Part shown: piece after piece, positions 1 to 7,501 of the stretch | How positions within the stretch are numbered: position 1 is the first letter of the stretch | How the letters are laid out: each line of letters starts with the position of its first letter | Program-made: the position numbers and the translations under genes | The notes under the pieces: model-generated | Told to the model about the DNA's origin: nothing | The model's database searches: none | The model's input: the letters and a program-made list of their open reading frames with translations, nothing else | Assembly (NCBI GenBank): GCA_902801465.1 | Contig: CADCIH010000003.1 | Coordinates: forward strand, 1 to 64,000 | Origin: an uncultured Bacteroidia bacterium | GTDB taxonomy: Bacteria; Bacteroidota; Bacteroidia; Bacteroidales; F082 | Reading direction: 5' to 3' | Length of the DNA stretch: 64,000 nucleotides

Positions 1-152
1 CCCAAAGCTTCCAAACCGCCTGGAAATTCAGGCATCTCATCGATTGGAGGTACCTCTTCGGGTGGTACCACAACATACTGCTTTGAAGAACCGCAACTAG
101 CGAGGAAAGCCAACGCCACACATAGTAGCATAATAAATTTTGCTTTTTTCAT
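1..152 (-). CDS. Lipoprotein, partial (N-terminus only), TonB-motif-like
   Basis: The reading frame starts at an ATG on the minus strand (150-152) and runs off the left edge, so only 50 residues are visible. It begins MKKAKF, has a hydrophobic segment and a lipobox LASC with the acylated Cys at residue 20, so it should be an outer- or inner-membrane lipoprotein. The mature part is Pro-rich and contains PEFPGG followed by AL. In Bacteroidota that motif is typical of the start of TonB C-terminal-like domains in energy-transducer and related periplasmic proteins. The function cannot be settled from this fragment. Confidence 0.75.
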   Translation of the reverse strand, partial: MKKAKFIMLLCVALAFLASCGSSKQYVVVPPEEVPPIDEMPEFPGGLEAL

Positions 153-191
153 ACTATTTGTTTTTGACGCTGTAAAGATAAGAAAAACTCT

Positions 192-216
192 TTACTATAA
201 TCTACTACAATCTTTG
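192..216. repeat. Dispersed motif TACTATAATYYACTA, copy 1
   Basis: An A+T-rich sequence TACTATAATCTACTACAATC is followed by TTTG. Close matches occur at 3575-3600 and 11052-11076. Each lies 60-400 bp upstream of a small accessory gene or cassette. Its role is unknown; it could be a regulator site or the remnant of a small mobile repeat. Confidence 0.4.
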
Positions 217-309
217 GTCAGCCGACAAAATGTTCGTTTCTTCGCCGCAATTTCTATTTACCTTTCCATCAATTAGAAGTTGCGCCCGACACGTATCAGG
301 GATAACACG

Positions 310-465
310 ATGAACATCAACGATTTCAAGAATCAAAGCGGAATGAAGATCCAAAATGGCTTGACGCTTTACTATTGCACAAAATGCGGAATGCCTTCTA
401 TTGCCAAACTTCCTACCAAATGTCCCATGGGTGGTTTTCATGTTTGGGCAAAATCCATGGGCTAA
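310..465 (+). CDS. Small zinc-ribbon-like protein, 51 aa
   Basis: This short ORF encodes 51 residues. The second half has CTKCG, later a CP and then GGFHVW, an arrangement (CxxC, then C, then H) able to bind one zinc ion. The ATG at 310 is preferred over the in-frame ATG at 280 because the extra N-terminus is basic and unlike the rest. A related YxC-type CTNCG ribbon is found in the 148-aa protein at 11129, so the two may be distantly related accessory proteins. No function is assigned. A near-consensus promoter box TACCTTTC lies at 259-266. Confidence 0.5.
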   Translation: MNINDFKNQSGMKIQNGLTLYYCTKCGMPSIAKLPTKCPMGGFHVWAKSMG

Positions 466-490
466 CATCAATAAACAATATTAAAATCAT

Positions 491-498
491 TACCTTTG
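491..498 (+). promoter_or_regulatory. Promoter -7 box (TACCTTTG)
   Basis: This is a perfect match to the Bacteroidota -7 consensus TAnnTTTG. It ends only 4 nt before the ATG at 503, which suggests a leaderless or nearly leaderless transcript. Confidence 0.65.
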
Positions 499-502
499 CA
501 GC

Positions 503-1792
503 ATGAACAGCCGCTTCGAGATCAACAAACGGAAGGAATACCAGGAGGGCCTGTTGGCCGCTTTCAGCGTGACGCTGCCCGACGACTTCAGGTCTGACTT
601 GGAGGAGTTGATGGCCGATAAGGAGGTGAGCGCCGCTACCAAGGAGACGGTACGGCTTTGGCGTGAGATCGTGGCTCCTTTCGGTAACACGCTGTCCTAC
701 ATCGTCAACAACCGGTTCATTCCAGAAGCGCTGCCGTCCATCGTCCAGGATGACTCCAACGACCACATCACGATGTTGGCCGAAGACGTGTTCGACATGC
801 TGCAAAGGTTGAACCGAGCCACCGCCAAGGCCTTTGTCGCCACGGTGAAAGGCAAGACCGGTTGCATCGAGAGCCTTTATGCCGCTTTGTTGGAAGGAGA
901 CAAGGAGACTTTCGTTCATTTGCTGAGCGATCGCCAGTGTGACGCCACTCCCTTAGCCCGCCTCTGCCGTTGCTGTTGGGACGATGTCCGCATGGGCACC
1001 ACCATCAAGGAAGACGAGCTTGCTCCCTATCTCGACTATATGTCGGAACTGCCCTGCGAGACCGACGACGACCACGCCTTGAATCAAGCCGTACAACAAG
1101 TCCAGCCCAGTTGGAAACGTTTGCAAGAAAGCGACGATGCCGACTTTGACCGAGATCTCGAACAGTATTTCAGGGATTGGCGCCAATTCTATGAGGCGCA
1201 TTTCAGGATGTGCGTGCATTTTTATCAGGACAACCGCACTGATTTCAAGCCTGACGAACAAAAGCTGTTCGACAGCATCTTGGAACAGCCCGATGTCCAG
1301 CTTTTGCTGAAGGAGTCGGCGCCTTGTATCCCCTGCGATGCCGACCCTGATGAAACGAAGCCCTTCACTCTACCGAGGGACTTTTTCGAATGGCCTCATG
1401 CCTCCATGATGCCCGTTGAGCACCTCTATATCAAGAAAGAAGTTGTCCAGCGAGGTGCTGCCACCTTTGTGGAGCTCATCAACTACCTGGCCGAGAACGG
1501 CTACATCGAGGACCATCCGGCAGTGAAGGCCTTGTTTGCCTACCGTTTGACGGGTCGTTGCCGTCCCGAAGGTACCTTGCAGCCAATCATCTGGCGCGGC
1601 AAGAACGGCAAGTCGTATGAGTTGATTTTCCTCATCCGCTACCTCTCCGACCGCGGCGACTACAAGAAGATGCGCCGTTTCTTCCAGGGCCCCGAGTGGG
1701 TGAAGGACCGCGACAGCAGCTACGCCATCGACGCCGACAGCAAGTTCAAGTTAAAGATAAAGGAGTTTTATCCTGGCACTTGCCCTTTTTAA
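503..1792 (+). CDS. Conserved hypothetical protein, 429 aa
   Basis: A soluble, acidic, largely helical protein with no signal peptide or membrane segment. The C-terminal third is the most distinctive: a PIIWRGKNGKSYEL segment, then a region rich in RYLSDRGDYKKM-type helices and aromatic residues. I recall C-terminal regions of this kind in Bacteroides/Prevotella proteins of unknown function (possibly DUF6043), but I cannot confirm the family. Codon use is G+C-rich like the core genes. No enzyme motif was recognised. The start is set by the only early ATG; the promoter box lies immediately upstream. Confidence 0.8.
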   Translation: MNSRFEINKRKEYQEGLLAAFSVTLPDDFRSDLEELMADKEVSAATKETVRLWREIVAPFGNTLSYIVNNRFIPEALPSIVQDDSNDHITMLAEDVFDMLQRLNRATAKAFVATVKGKTGCIESLYAALLEGDKETFVHLLSDRQCDATPLARLCRCCWDDVRMGTTIKEDELAPYLDYMSELPCETDDDHALNQAVQQVQPSWKRLQESDDADFDRDLEQYFRDWRQFYEAHFRMCVHFYQDNRTDFKPDEQKLFDSILEQPDVQLLLKESAPCIPCDADPDETKPFTLPRDFFEWPHASMMPVEHLYIKKEVVQRGAATFVELINYLAENGYIEDHPAVKALFAYRLTGRCRPEGTLQPIIWRGKNGKSYELIFLIRYLSDRGDYKKMRRFFQGPEWVKDRDSSYAIDADSKFKLKIKEFYPGTCPF

Positions 1793-1813
1793 ATTACCAT
1801 TCACCCTTTATTT

Positions 1814-1924
1814 CCCTAGAAAAACAACGGCAAAATGGCAATTATTCCATAGAAAAACAACGGTGAAATCGAAATATTCATTAGAAAAACAACGTGAAAG
1901 TATTGATAATTCCCTAGAAAAATG
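1814..1924. repeat. Four direct repeats, 32-33 bp period, upstream of ATPase gene
   Basis: The core TAGAAAAACAACG, preceded by CCN or CAT, recurs with starts at about 1814, 1847, 1879 and 1912. The fourth copy is truncated and runs directly into the -7 box at 1925. The spacing of roughly three helical turns places all copies on one face of the DNA, as expected for an operator or iteron array. A similar spacing (32 bp) with an unrelated sequence precedes the second ATPase gene at 9938. Confidence 0.8.
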
Positions 1925-1932
1925 TATTTTTG
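1925..1932 (+). promoter_or_regulatory. Promoter -7 box (TATTTTTG)
   Basis: Matches TAnnTTTG, 25 nt before the ATPase ATG and abutting the last copy of the repeat array. Occupation of the repeats would probably affect initiation. Confidence 0.7.
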
Positions 1933-1957
1933 CAACTTGAAATAAAGTTGTAACATC

Positions 1958-3388
1958 ATGTTAAAGAGAAAAATATCAGAGACTTTAAAGGCCTGGAAGG
2001 AAAAACCGAACCATAAACCTCTCGTCATCATGGGCATCCGACAATGCGGGAAGACCTACATTTCCCAACAATTTGCCCATGAGAATTACAAACACGTTGT
2101 CTATATCAACTTCATCAAACAAGAGGAAAGAAAAACCGCCTTTTATGGCTCAAAGGACGTGGACACCATCATCCTCAACCTTTCCGCACAGATGAGGGAC
2201 TCCCGTTTCGTTCCCGGCGAGACCTGCATCATCTTGGACGAAATACAAGATTGTCCCGAAGCCCGCACCTCCCTGAAATTTTTCAAAGAAGATGGCCGTT
2301 ACGACATCATCGCCACTGGTTCGCTGTTAGGCGTTCAAGGATATGGACAAGACAAAAAGCGAAGACGTGTAAGAAAACCCGTAAAACAAGAAAAAGGGAG
2401 CAACTCCGTTCCCGTTGGCTATGAGCAGATAGTGGAGATGTACCCGCTTGACTTTGAGGAATTTCTGTGGGCCAACAACATGAGCGAAGTAGTCATCAAC
2501 ACCCTGAAACGTTGTCTGGAAGAGGAATTACCCGTACCCGAAGGCATCCATGTGGCCATGAAAACGCTGTTGAACCGCTATGTCGCCGTCGGTGGTCTTC
2601 CAGATGCCGTGAATGCCCTTTTGGAGACCAACAACATGAACGAAGCGGATGCCGTCTGGCAAACCATTCTCAAGGAGTATCGTTCCGACATGGTGAAATA
2701 TGCCGACGAAAAGGACAAACCCCACATCCGTGCTTGTTTCAACGCTGTTCCCAAGCAACTCGCCAAAGAGAACAAGAAATTTCAGTATTCCAAGGTGGAA
2801 AGCGGAGGTCGCGGAGAGTATTACAAGGGATCTTTGCAATGGCTGGAAGACGCTGACATCATCCGTCGTTGCTATAACACAAGCATTACAGGACTCCCTT
2901 TAGAAGGAAATGCCATAGAAAACACCTTCAAGGTTTACACCACCGACATCGGGATTCTCGTCGCCATGTTGGGTCCTGCAGCACGCGTGGACATCCTTCA
3001 AGGCAACTTGGGAGATTTCAAGGGAGCTATCTATGAAAACCTGATGGCCGACACGCTGATTAAGAAAGGACAAAGCCTGTATTACTTTCAGAAAGACTCG
3101 GGGTTGGAGCTGGATTTTCTCGTCCGTTACAAAGGGGAATGTGTTCCCGTGGAGGTGAAAGCCCGTTCTGCCCGAGCCAAGAGCATCGCCACTGTCAGGA
3201 AACACCCCGAGAAATACGGAGTGAAGCATTTTGTCAAGTTCGGCGATTATAACATCGGACGCTATGGGGATTTGCTCACCCTCCCCACTTATATGCAGTT
3301 TCTTTTAGACCTTAAACCGGAAGAAGTAGTGTTGGAGGCAATAGATACAGACGAACTCACTCGTTTGGCGAAGGAGTTTCTAAAATAA
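1958..3388 (+). CDS. AAA-family ATPase with DUF4143-type C-terminus
   Basis: A 476-aa protein of the widespread AAA_14/DUF4143 family of unknown cellular role. The Walker A motif is GIRQCGKT (residues 26-33) and Walker B is IILDEIQD (about 91-98). An ATGSLLG sensor-like segment follows near residue 125. After a winged-helix-like middle, the C-terminal domain has LELDFLV and VPVEVKA (about 383-401), the D...ExK pattern of a PD-(D/E)XK nuclease-like fold. A lysine-rich insertion (KKRRRVRKPVK) lies after the sensor region. Relatives occur in variable numbers in Bacteroidota and archaeal genomes and are often acquired horizontally. It stands alone, driven by its own promoter with a repeat array. 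Confidence 0.9.
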   Translation: MLKRKISETLKAWKEKPNHKPLVIMGIRQCGKTYISQQFAHENYKHVVYINFIKQEERKTAFYGSKDVDTIILNLSAQMRDSRFVPGETCIILDEIQDCPEARTSLKFFKEDGRYDIIATGSLLGVQGYGQDKKRRRVRKPVKQEKGSNSVPVGYEQIVEMYPLDFEEFLWANNMSEVVINTLKRCLEEELPVPEGIHVAMKTLLNRYVAVGGLPDAVNALLETNNMNEADAVWQTILKEYRSDMVKYADEKDKPHIRACFNAVPKQLAKENKKFQYSKVESGGRGEYYKGSLQWLEDADIIRRCYNTSITGLPLEGNAIENTFKVYTTDIGILVAMLGPAARVDILQGNLGDFKGAIYENLMADTLIKKGQSLYYFQKDSGLELDFLVRYKGECVPVEVKARSARAKSIATVRKHPEKYGVKHFVKFGDYNIGRYGDLLTLPTYMQFLLDLKPEEVVLEAIDTDELTRLAKEFLK

Positions 3389-3488
3389 GCAAAGGTGGCA
3401 GTTGGCCAAATACCATTTCAACTAGTTCAAGCAACGCATCGAGGAGCTGTATCCCGAGGTGTTTGAAGTGAAGAAGTAAATTGAATTT
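3389..3488 (+). pseudogene. Possible gene remnant (17 codons plus stop)
   Basis: After the ATPase stop codon, 3430-3480 reads FKQRIEELYPEVFEVKK and a TAA stop, preceded in frame by a TAG. The composition is protein-like, so it may be the decayed 3' end of a lost gene. It is too short to identify. Confidence 0.25.
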
Positions 3489-3551
3489 TGCAGACTTTCG
3501 GGCCATAAGTCGGTTTTTTTATGCGTTAAGGCCCGAAAGTCTGCATTTTTT
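3489..3551. terminator. Perfect 16-bp inverted repeat followed by T-tract
   Basis: TGCAGACTTTCGGGCC (3489-3504) pairs perfectly with GGCCCGAAAGTCTGCA (3530-3545) across a 25-nt loop, then runs into TTTTTTT. It acts most plausibly as a transcription terminator separating the ATPase gene from the downstream cassette. The loop is long for a terminator. Confidence 0.65.
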
Positions 3552-3574
3552 TATTCAAAAAGGTCTTTCAACCC

Positions 3575-3600
3575 TTACTATAATCCACTACATTCCTTTG
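3575..3600. repeat. Dispersed motif TACTATAATYYACTA, copy 2
   Basis: TTACTATAATCCACTACATT followed by CCTTTG closely matches the copies at 192 and 11052. It sits between the terminator-like hairpin and the cassette promoter. Confidence 0.4.
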
Positions 3601-3646
3601 CCATCTATTGCGGACCTTTTATTTTCGCAAATAAAACTCACGAACA

Positions 3647-3777
3647 GAGCATTAGTCCGAAAAATGTTTATATTTGCATACGAGTTGGGGGAGACATCCT
3701 GACTCTGCAAGGAAGGCATTCCAAGTTCCTGCCTGTAAACATCGCCAAACAACACGGGGAACGAAGGACTAATGCTC
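3647..3777. promoter_or_regulatory. 12-bp inverted repeat flanking a promoter (possible invertible segment)
   Basis: GAGCATTAGTCC (3647-3658) and its exact reverse complement GGACTAATGCTC (3766-3777) enclose 107 bp containing the promoter box at 3669-3676. In Bacteroides, promoters between short inverted repeats are commonly flipped by site-specific recombinases. As drawn, the promoter points to the cassette (ON). Inverted, it would point to the terminator-like hairpin at 3489-3551. No recombinase gene is in the window, so inversion is an inference. Confidence 0.45.
3669..3676 (+). promoter_or_regulatory. Promoter -7 box (TATATTTG) of the seven-gene cassette
   Basis: A perfect TAnnTTTG match, about 300 nt upstream of the first gene (3983). 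It implies an unusually long structured leader. It lies inside the inverted-repeat-bounded segment. Confidence 0.65.
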
Positions 3778-3887
3778 GCCTTTGTTTTGGATTCAATAGG
3801 CCTTGGTGCCGACTTGATAAGAAACAAGCGTGGGATAGGGTTTCTTCGATCCGTTCCGTAAAGGTGTTTGGCGATACCTACAGGCAG
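3729..3887 (+). ncRNA. Structured 5' leader, long interrupted stem
   Basis: CTGCCTGTA (3729-3737) pairs with TACAGGCAG (3879-3887). After a 3x3 internal loop, ATCGCCAAACA (3741-3751) pairs with TGTTTGGCGAT (3865-3875). Further in, GGAACG (3758-3763) can pair with CGTTCC (3852-3857), and weaker pairs continue toward the apex. That is 26 perfectly paired bases closing a roughly 160-nt fold. It would lie in the transcript from the promoter at 3669. It could be a riboswitch-like attenuator, a small RNA, or a DNA-level structure. No U-tract follows it, so it is not a simple terminator. Confidence 0.5.
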
Positions 3888-3982
3888 ACGGCTTGACAGA
3901 ATCGAGTCTCACGCTTTTCCTGTATTATCACATTAAAGCCCGTTTTGGTGGGACAGGCGGGCAGAAAGAGAGCGAACCGACT

Positions 3983-4201
3983 ATGTTATTCAGAATCACA
4001 GTAAAGAACTCAAAACTGACTAACGGCATCCGTGTTGAAAAAGGAATGTCCGTTGATGTGGTCACTAACAGCATGAGCAATCCAGTATTGATCAATGGTG
4101 GTAAAGAGGTAGCGGATGCCTTCATGAGAATTTACGGAATTGATATTAAAAAAGCTGGTGCGTTGAGCATGGCTTGGCTGGATGTGGAAAGGATTGGATG
4201 A
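3983..4201 (+). CDS. Small conserved protein, 72 aa (DUF6140-like), first gene of the cassette
   Basis: A compact beta-rich protein: MLFRITVKN, then GIRVEKGMSVDVVT, NP..INGGKEVADAF and YGIDIKKAGAL. From memory this matches small gut-Bacteroidales proteins annotated DUF6140; the family name was not verified. The ATG at 3983 is chosen rather than an upstream TTG at 3893 because the extra 30 residues look random and lie in the structured leader. It is the first of seven same-strand genes ending at 8233. Function unknown. Confidence 0.75.
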   Translation: MLFRITVKNSKLTNGIRVEKGMSVDVVTNSMSNPVLINGGKEVADAFMRIYGIDIKKAGALSMAWLDVERIG

Positions 4202-4272
4202 AAGCTTGTTGTTTATAGTTAGAGAAGTCTAACAGGAATTGAGAAGTGTTTAACAAATTAAAATACTATAAT

Positions 4273-4629
4273 ATGACCTACGACAAAATCATGACTGCTT
4301 TATTGCTTGCTTATGAAGCTCATCCTGAAATGGATGTGGAAGAAATCATAGAACAAGTGGCCCGAGAAATGGATGCAAGTGAAAAGACCATGGAGAGCAT
4401 CAAGGCCACTTCTGAATTGCTTGACAAATTTGAAGAAAAGAAAAAGGCTCTTGAAGCCGCACACGAAGACGGCGAAACCACAAAGAAATGGATTCTTACC
4501 GAAACCGCGCGCATGACCGAAGGACGGACAGATAAAGAAAAGGAGAACTTGACCAAAGCCATTGTTGAAAAGGTTGAACTTGTCGTAAAGAATAGTCTTG
4601 CTGAAGAATCAAACAATGAGGAGAAATAG
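4273..4629 (+). CDS. Helical acidic protein, about 118 aa, cassette gene 2
   Basis: Starts MTYDKIMTALLLAYEAHPEMDVEEI and is almost wholly charged alpha-helix, with several predicted coiled-coil stretches and a KEKENLTKAIVEKVE tail. No signal peptide. ATG 4273 is preferred over the in-frame GTG at 4246, which adds nine lysine/tyrosine/asparagine-rich residues. The 2-nt gap to the next gene indicates co-translation. Similar proteins are known to me only as hypothetical proteins of gut Bacteroidales. Possible adaptor or substrate of the downstream AAA+ ATPase (inference). Confidence 0.75.
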   Translation: MTYDKIMTALLLAYEAHPEMDVEEIIEQVAREMDASEKTMESIKATSELLDKFEEKKKALEAAHEDGETTKKWILTETARMTEGRTDKEKENLTKAIVEKVELVVKNSLAEESNNEEK

Positions 4630-4631
4630 CC

Positions 4632-5315
4632 ATGGAAAACGAATATATCTATACCGAAGAGTTTCAGTCCTACGGTGACAATCTGAAAAATAGCTTAACT
4701 GAATATGCCACTTTGGAATCGACCCTGCTTGATGGTACTCCTGTCGAAGGTGAAGACAAAGCGACTCCACTGAGTTGTATGCAAGAGTTTCTTAATGCCG
4801 CGTTGATAGGCGACAAGGACACGGCGATGAAGAAACTTTTTGCCGCAGGTGTTGTAATGGCCAAAGATAAAGGGGTGTTGCCTTTTGAGTTGCCAAACGA
4901 TTCGCCGACAGGTGTCGCATCATTAGTTGACGATAGCCTAACTCGTGTAAAAGCTGCATATAAAGTGGCGACTGGCGAAATAACCCTCGAAGAAGTTGCT
5001 GATGCTTTGATTGATACGGTGACAGCACGTGCAATGGCTGTTGTAGACAAGGTGCTTGATGACCCGGAGGCAAGTGTTGAGGCGTTGTGTGATTTGGCTT
5101 CGGCCTATCCTCCTTTGGCTGCAGCTGTGCAATTTGCCAAGCCATATATTAAACAATTAGCAGATAGATTTGCACCAAAGGCAAAAGAATATGTCCATTC
5201 AGGGTTGAACTTCATTTCTCAATATGCCAAAAAATCAGCAAGGTCTATCATTGCAAAGGCTCGAGAGAATGGGGTTAAAGTAAAGAATCATTTGCTAAAT
5301 GCCATTATTGGATAA
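4632..5315 (+). CDS. Alanine-rich helical protein, 227 aa, cassette gene 3
   Basis: Acidic N-terminal 40 residues, then a long helical region. The segment DDSLTRVKAAYKVATGEI is followed by a VADALIDTVTARAMAVVDKVL helix region. The C-terminal 80 residues are amphipathic and basic (PYIKQLADRFAPKAKEYV and onward, ending LLNAIIG). There is no cleavable signal peptide. The Ala/Val-rich helices and the amphipathic basic tail would suit peripheral membrane association or a pore-like oligomer, but this is inference. I recall similarly built hypothetical proteins in Bacteroides islands. It overlaps nothing and is spaced 2 nt after gene 2. Confidence 0.75.
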   Translation: MENEYIYTEEFQSYGDNLKNSLTEYATLESTLLDGTPVEGEDKATPLSCMQEFLNAALIGDKDTAMKKLFAAGVVMAKDKGVLPFELPNDSPTGVASLVDDSLTRVKAAYKVATGEITLEEVADALIDTVTARAMAVVDKVLDDPEASVEALCDLASAYPPLAAAVQFAKPYIKQLADRFAPKAKEYVHSGLNFISQYAKKSARSIIAKARENGVKVKNHLLNAIIG

Positions 5316-5326
5316 AACTTCGGATT

Positions 5327-5899
5327 ATGATACTTGTACCTAAGGCGAAACCAGTAAGAATCAGAATCAAGTCGGGAGGGGAGGAACATTTTTCACTTGA
5401 TTCGCTGAAACGAAATTTCTCTGTGCTAGACTTATGGGAAGCAATGAAAGAGAAAAGACTTTCCCTGTGGTTGAGACAGCAGCGTGAAGACGAATTGGCA
5501 GCTGGCACTGAAGGGTTTTGTGAGATAAAAGAGCTGTCTGTTGATGATTATGTTCAATTTAGTAATTTGTTTTTTACAAATGAGACTTTTAAAGATGTTG
5601 AATCTCTACTGAAATTCTATAAAAACGCGGGACTCGTTGACGATTTTAATAATGCAATTTCGGAATTGTTTGGCATGATGAGTTTCGCGGAAGTCAAAAA
5701 AAGTTTTGAGTTATTCAGAGATAAGAAAGGTAACGATAATGAGGAATGGATTGACTTGTTTTTGCATAAGATTAATGAGTTGGAAATTACGGAGGAAATA
5801 GAGTGTCACGAAATCCTTTCAACTTTATATAATCAGCAGGGTGAGTTTAAAAAGATGAAATACCATCAAGAAAAAGCCAAAAAGCTTAAAACTATCTAA
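5327..5899 (+). CDS. Hypothetical protein, 190 aa, with FSLDSLKRNF-type N-terminal motif, cassette gene 4
   Basis: Residues 1-60 contain VRIRIKSGGEEHFSLDSL and a KRNFSVLDLWEAM segment ending in SLWLRQQ. This looks like a short 'LRENFDL...LxxGRLxxWL' helical motif that I associate with various bacterial regulatory or conflict-related proteins (recollection only). The C-terminal 120 residues are helical, with a TPR-like pair near the end (ILSTLYNQQGEFKKMKYHQE). The coding sequence is visibly A+T-richer than flanking core genes, suggesting transfer. It probably serves as a protein-interaction partner for the ATPase. Confidence 0.75.
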   Translation: MILVPKAKPVRIRIKSGGEEHFSLDSLKRNFSVLDLWEAMKEKRLSLWLRQQREDELAAGTEGFCEIKELSVDDYVQFSNLFFTNETFKDVESLLKFYKNAGLVDDFNNAISELFGMMSFAEVKKSFELFRDKKGNDNEEWIDLFLHKINELEITEEIECHEILSTLYNQQGEFKKMKYHQEKAKKLKTI

Positions 5900-5917
5900 C
5901 GTGAGTCAAATAATGAA

Positions 5918-7462
5918 ATGAATAATAAAGTAATTAACGATTTCAGAAAGATGATAGATGTAAATACACCTATCATTTGTATCCAGGATTACGATTTTGC
6001 CAGAATTGACGAACTCATTGAAATTGTTGTAGGACCCAAGAATGTGTATGAATGGAATCCTGCTACTGGCAGAACTGATTTTAAAAACAAAGGGTCAAAA
6101 GAGTATGAGCCGTTGGATGCTTTTCTGGATTTTTATGTAACTGAAGAACCTTTCAAGCCAATCGACAAATACCTTGTGTTAAAAGATGTGCAAGACTATG
6201 TGAACGAGCAGACAAGTGAGACCGGTTATCTTGACCCCATGAAAACCAAGATTAAGTCGCAACTTCAACTGATTGCCCAACGTAAGCTTTATGATCGCTC
6301 TTATAGCACTACAGTCATCATCGTGTCTTCATATATTCATCTTCCCCAAGAGCTTGACAAATACGCTTCCTATCTTGACATATCATTTCCTACTGATGAT
6401 GAAATCAAACAACTGATAGATTTGCATGTTAAAGTCAACGAATATAAGAATTATAATGGTAGTGATACAGAGAAGTTGCTGCCATCATTAAAAGGCTTGA
6501 CCTGTTTTGAGATTGACCGCATGTTGGATATGGCCATGAGTAGCAATGGAACTCTGACCGCCGAAGACCAACGCATGATTTTGCAACATAAGAAGCAAAT
6601 GGTCAAAAAATCAGGCTTGCTCGAACTCGTTGACACCCCTGCCAGCCTTGGCAGCATCGGAGGCATGGATGCTTTGAAGTCGTACCTACAACGGAAGGAA
6701 AAGGTTATCAAGAATTTAGGTGAAGCAATGAGCAAAGGGGTTGCGGTGCCTAAAGGCATTTTCATTGTGGGAATGCCCGGCTGTGGCAAATCTTTGTGCG
6801 CCAAGGCTTCAGCTGCTTTGTTCAACACACCTTTGCTGAAAATGGACATGGGAAGCATGATGGGCAAATATGTCGGTGAAAGCGAAGGCAATCTTCGCCG
6901 CGCCATTCAAATTGCCGAGGCTGCCGCACCGTGTGTTTTATGGATAGACGAGATTGAAAAGGCTTTTTCAGGCGTTGGTGGCAATAACGACATCATGACG
7001 CGAATGTTCGGCTATTTCCTTTCGTGGATGCAAGACAAGACGAGTAGTGTATATGTGATTGCCACGGCTAACAATGCAGACAATCTCCCTCCCGAATTAA
7101 AACGAAAAGGTCGTTTTGATGAGATTTTCTGTGTCAATTTGCCCAACGCCGAGGAACGCAAAGCCATTTTTGAAGTTCATTTGAAGAAAAAGAAAAAGGG
7201 AAACTTGAAACTGTCTGACAAACTAATTAAAGACACAGACGGATTCAACGGTGCTGATATTGAAGCCGTTGTGAACGAGGCAATGGAAGAAGTCTTTATT
7301 GATGAGAAGAAGGACTTGAATATAGATGTGCTTGAAACGATAGCGTCACAGACCATCAGCATTTCAAAGTCATGCAAGAAACAGATTGACAGCATGAAGA
7401 AAGTGTTTGAGGAAAGCAGTTTCAAGGATGCTACCTCGGGACAGATTACAAAATCAAAATGA
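5918..7462 (+). CDS. Ycf46-like AAA+ ATPase, 514 aa, cassette gene 5
   Basis: Residues 1-235 form a degenerate RecA/AAA-like N-domain in the order seen in Ycf46 proteins: TPIICIQDYDFARIDEL, VYEWNPATG, KYLVLKDVQDYV, TVIIVSSYIHLPQEL. Residues 240-470 are a canonical AAA+ module: Walker A GMPGCGKS (285-292), Walker B VLWIDEIEKAF (340-350), a pore-loop-like GKYVGES (316-322), sensor 1 TANN, and an arginine finger in KRKGRFDE (395-401). A helical lid with a lysine tract (KKKKKG) follows. It should be a hexameric ATP-driven remodeller. Ycf46 in cyanobacteria is linked to photosynthesis and CO2 uptake; its role in Bacteroidales is not established. Confidence 0.9.
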   Translation: MNNKVINDFRKMIDVNTPIICIQDYDFARIDELIEIVVGPKNVYEWNPATGRTDFKNKGSKEYEPLDAFLDFYVTEEPFKPIDKYLVLKDVQDYVNEQTSETGYLDPMKTKIKSQLQLIAQRKLYDRSYSTTVIIVSSYIHLPQELDKYASYLDISFPTDDEIKQLIDLHVKVNEYKNYNGSDTEKLLPSLKGLTCFEIDRMLDMAMSSNGTLTAEDQRMILQHKKQMVKKSGLLELVDTPASLGSIGGMDALKSYLQRKEKVIKNLGEAMSKGVAVPKGIFIVGMPGCGKSLCAKASAALFNTPLLKMDMGSMMGKYVGESEGNLRRAIQIAEAAAPCVLWIDEIEKAFSGVGGNNDIMTRMFGYFLSWMQDKTSSVYVIATANNADNLPPELKRKGRFDEIFCVNLPNAEERKAIFEVHLKKKKKGNLKLSDKLIKDTDGFNGADIEAVVNEAMEEVFIDEKKDLNIDVLETIASQTISISKSCKKQIDSMKKVFEESSFKDATSGQITKSK

Positions 7463-7501
7463 TAGAGTCTGAGATAATACTAAGGAAAACGGATTCTTGA
7501 T

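Noticed and set aside
3729-3887. The leader fold considered as a retron msr-msd
   Set aside because: No reverse transcriptase gene lies in or near the cassette, and the branching-guanosine and repeat layout of retrons is not apparent.
3893-3982. TTG-initiated N-terminal extension of the 72-aa protein
   Set aside because: The 30 extra residues are low in protein-likeness and lie next to the structured leader; ATG 3983 gives the family-like N-terminus.
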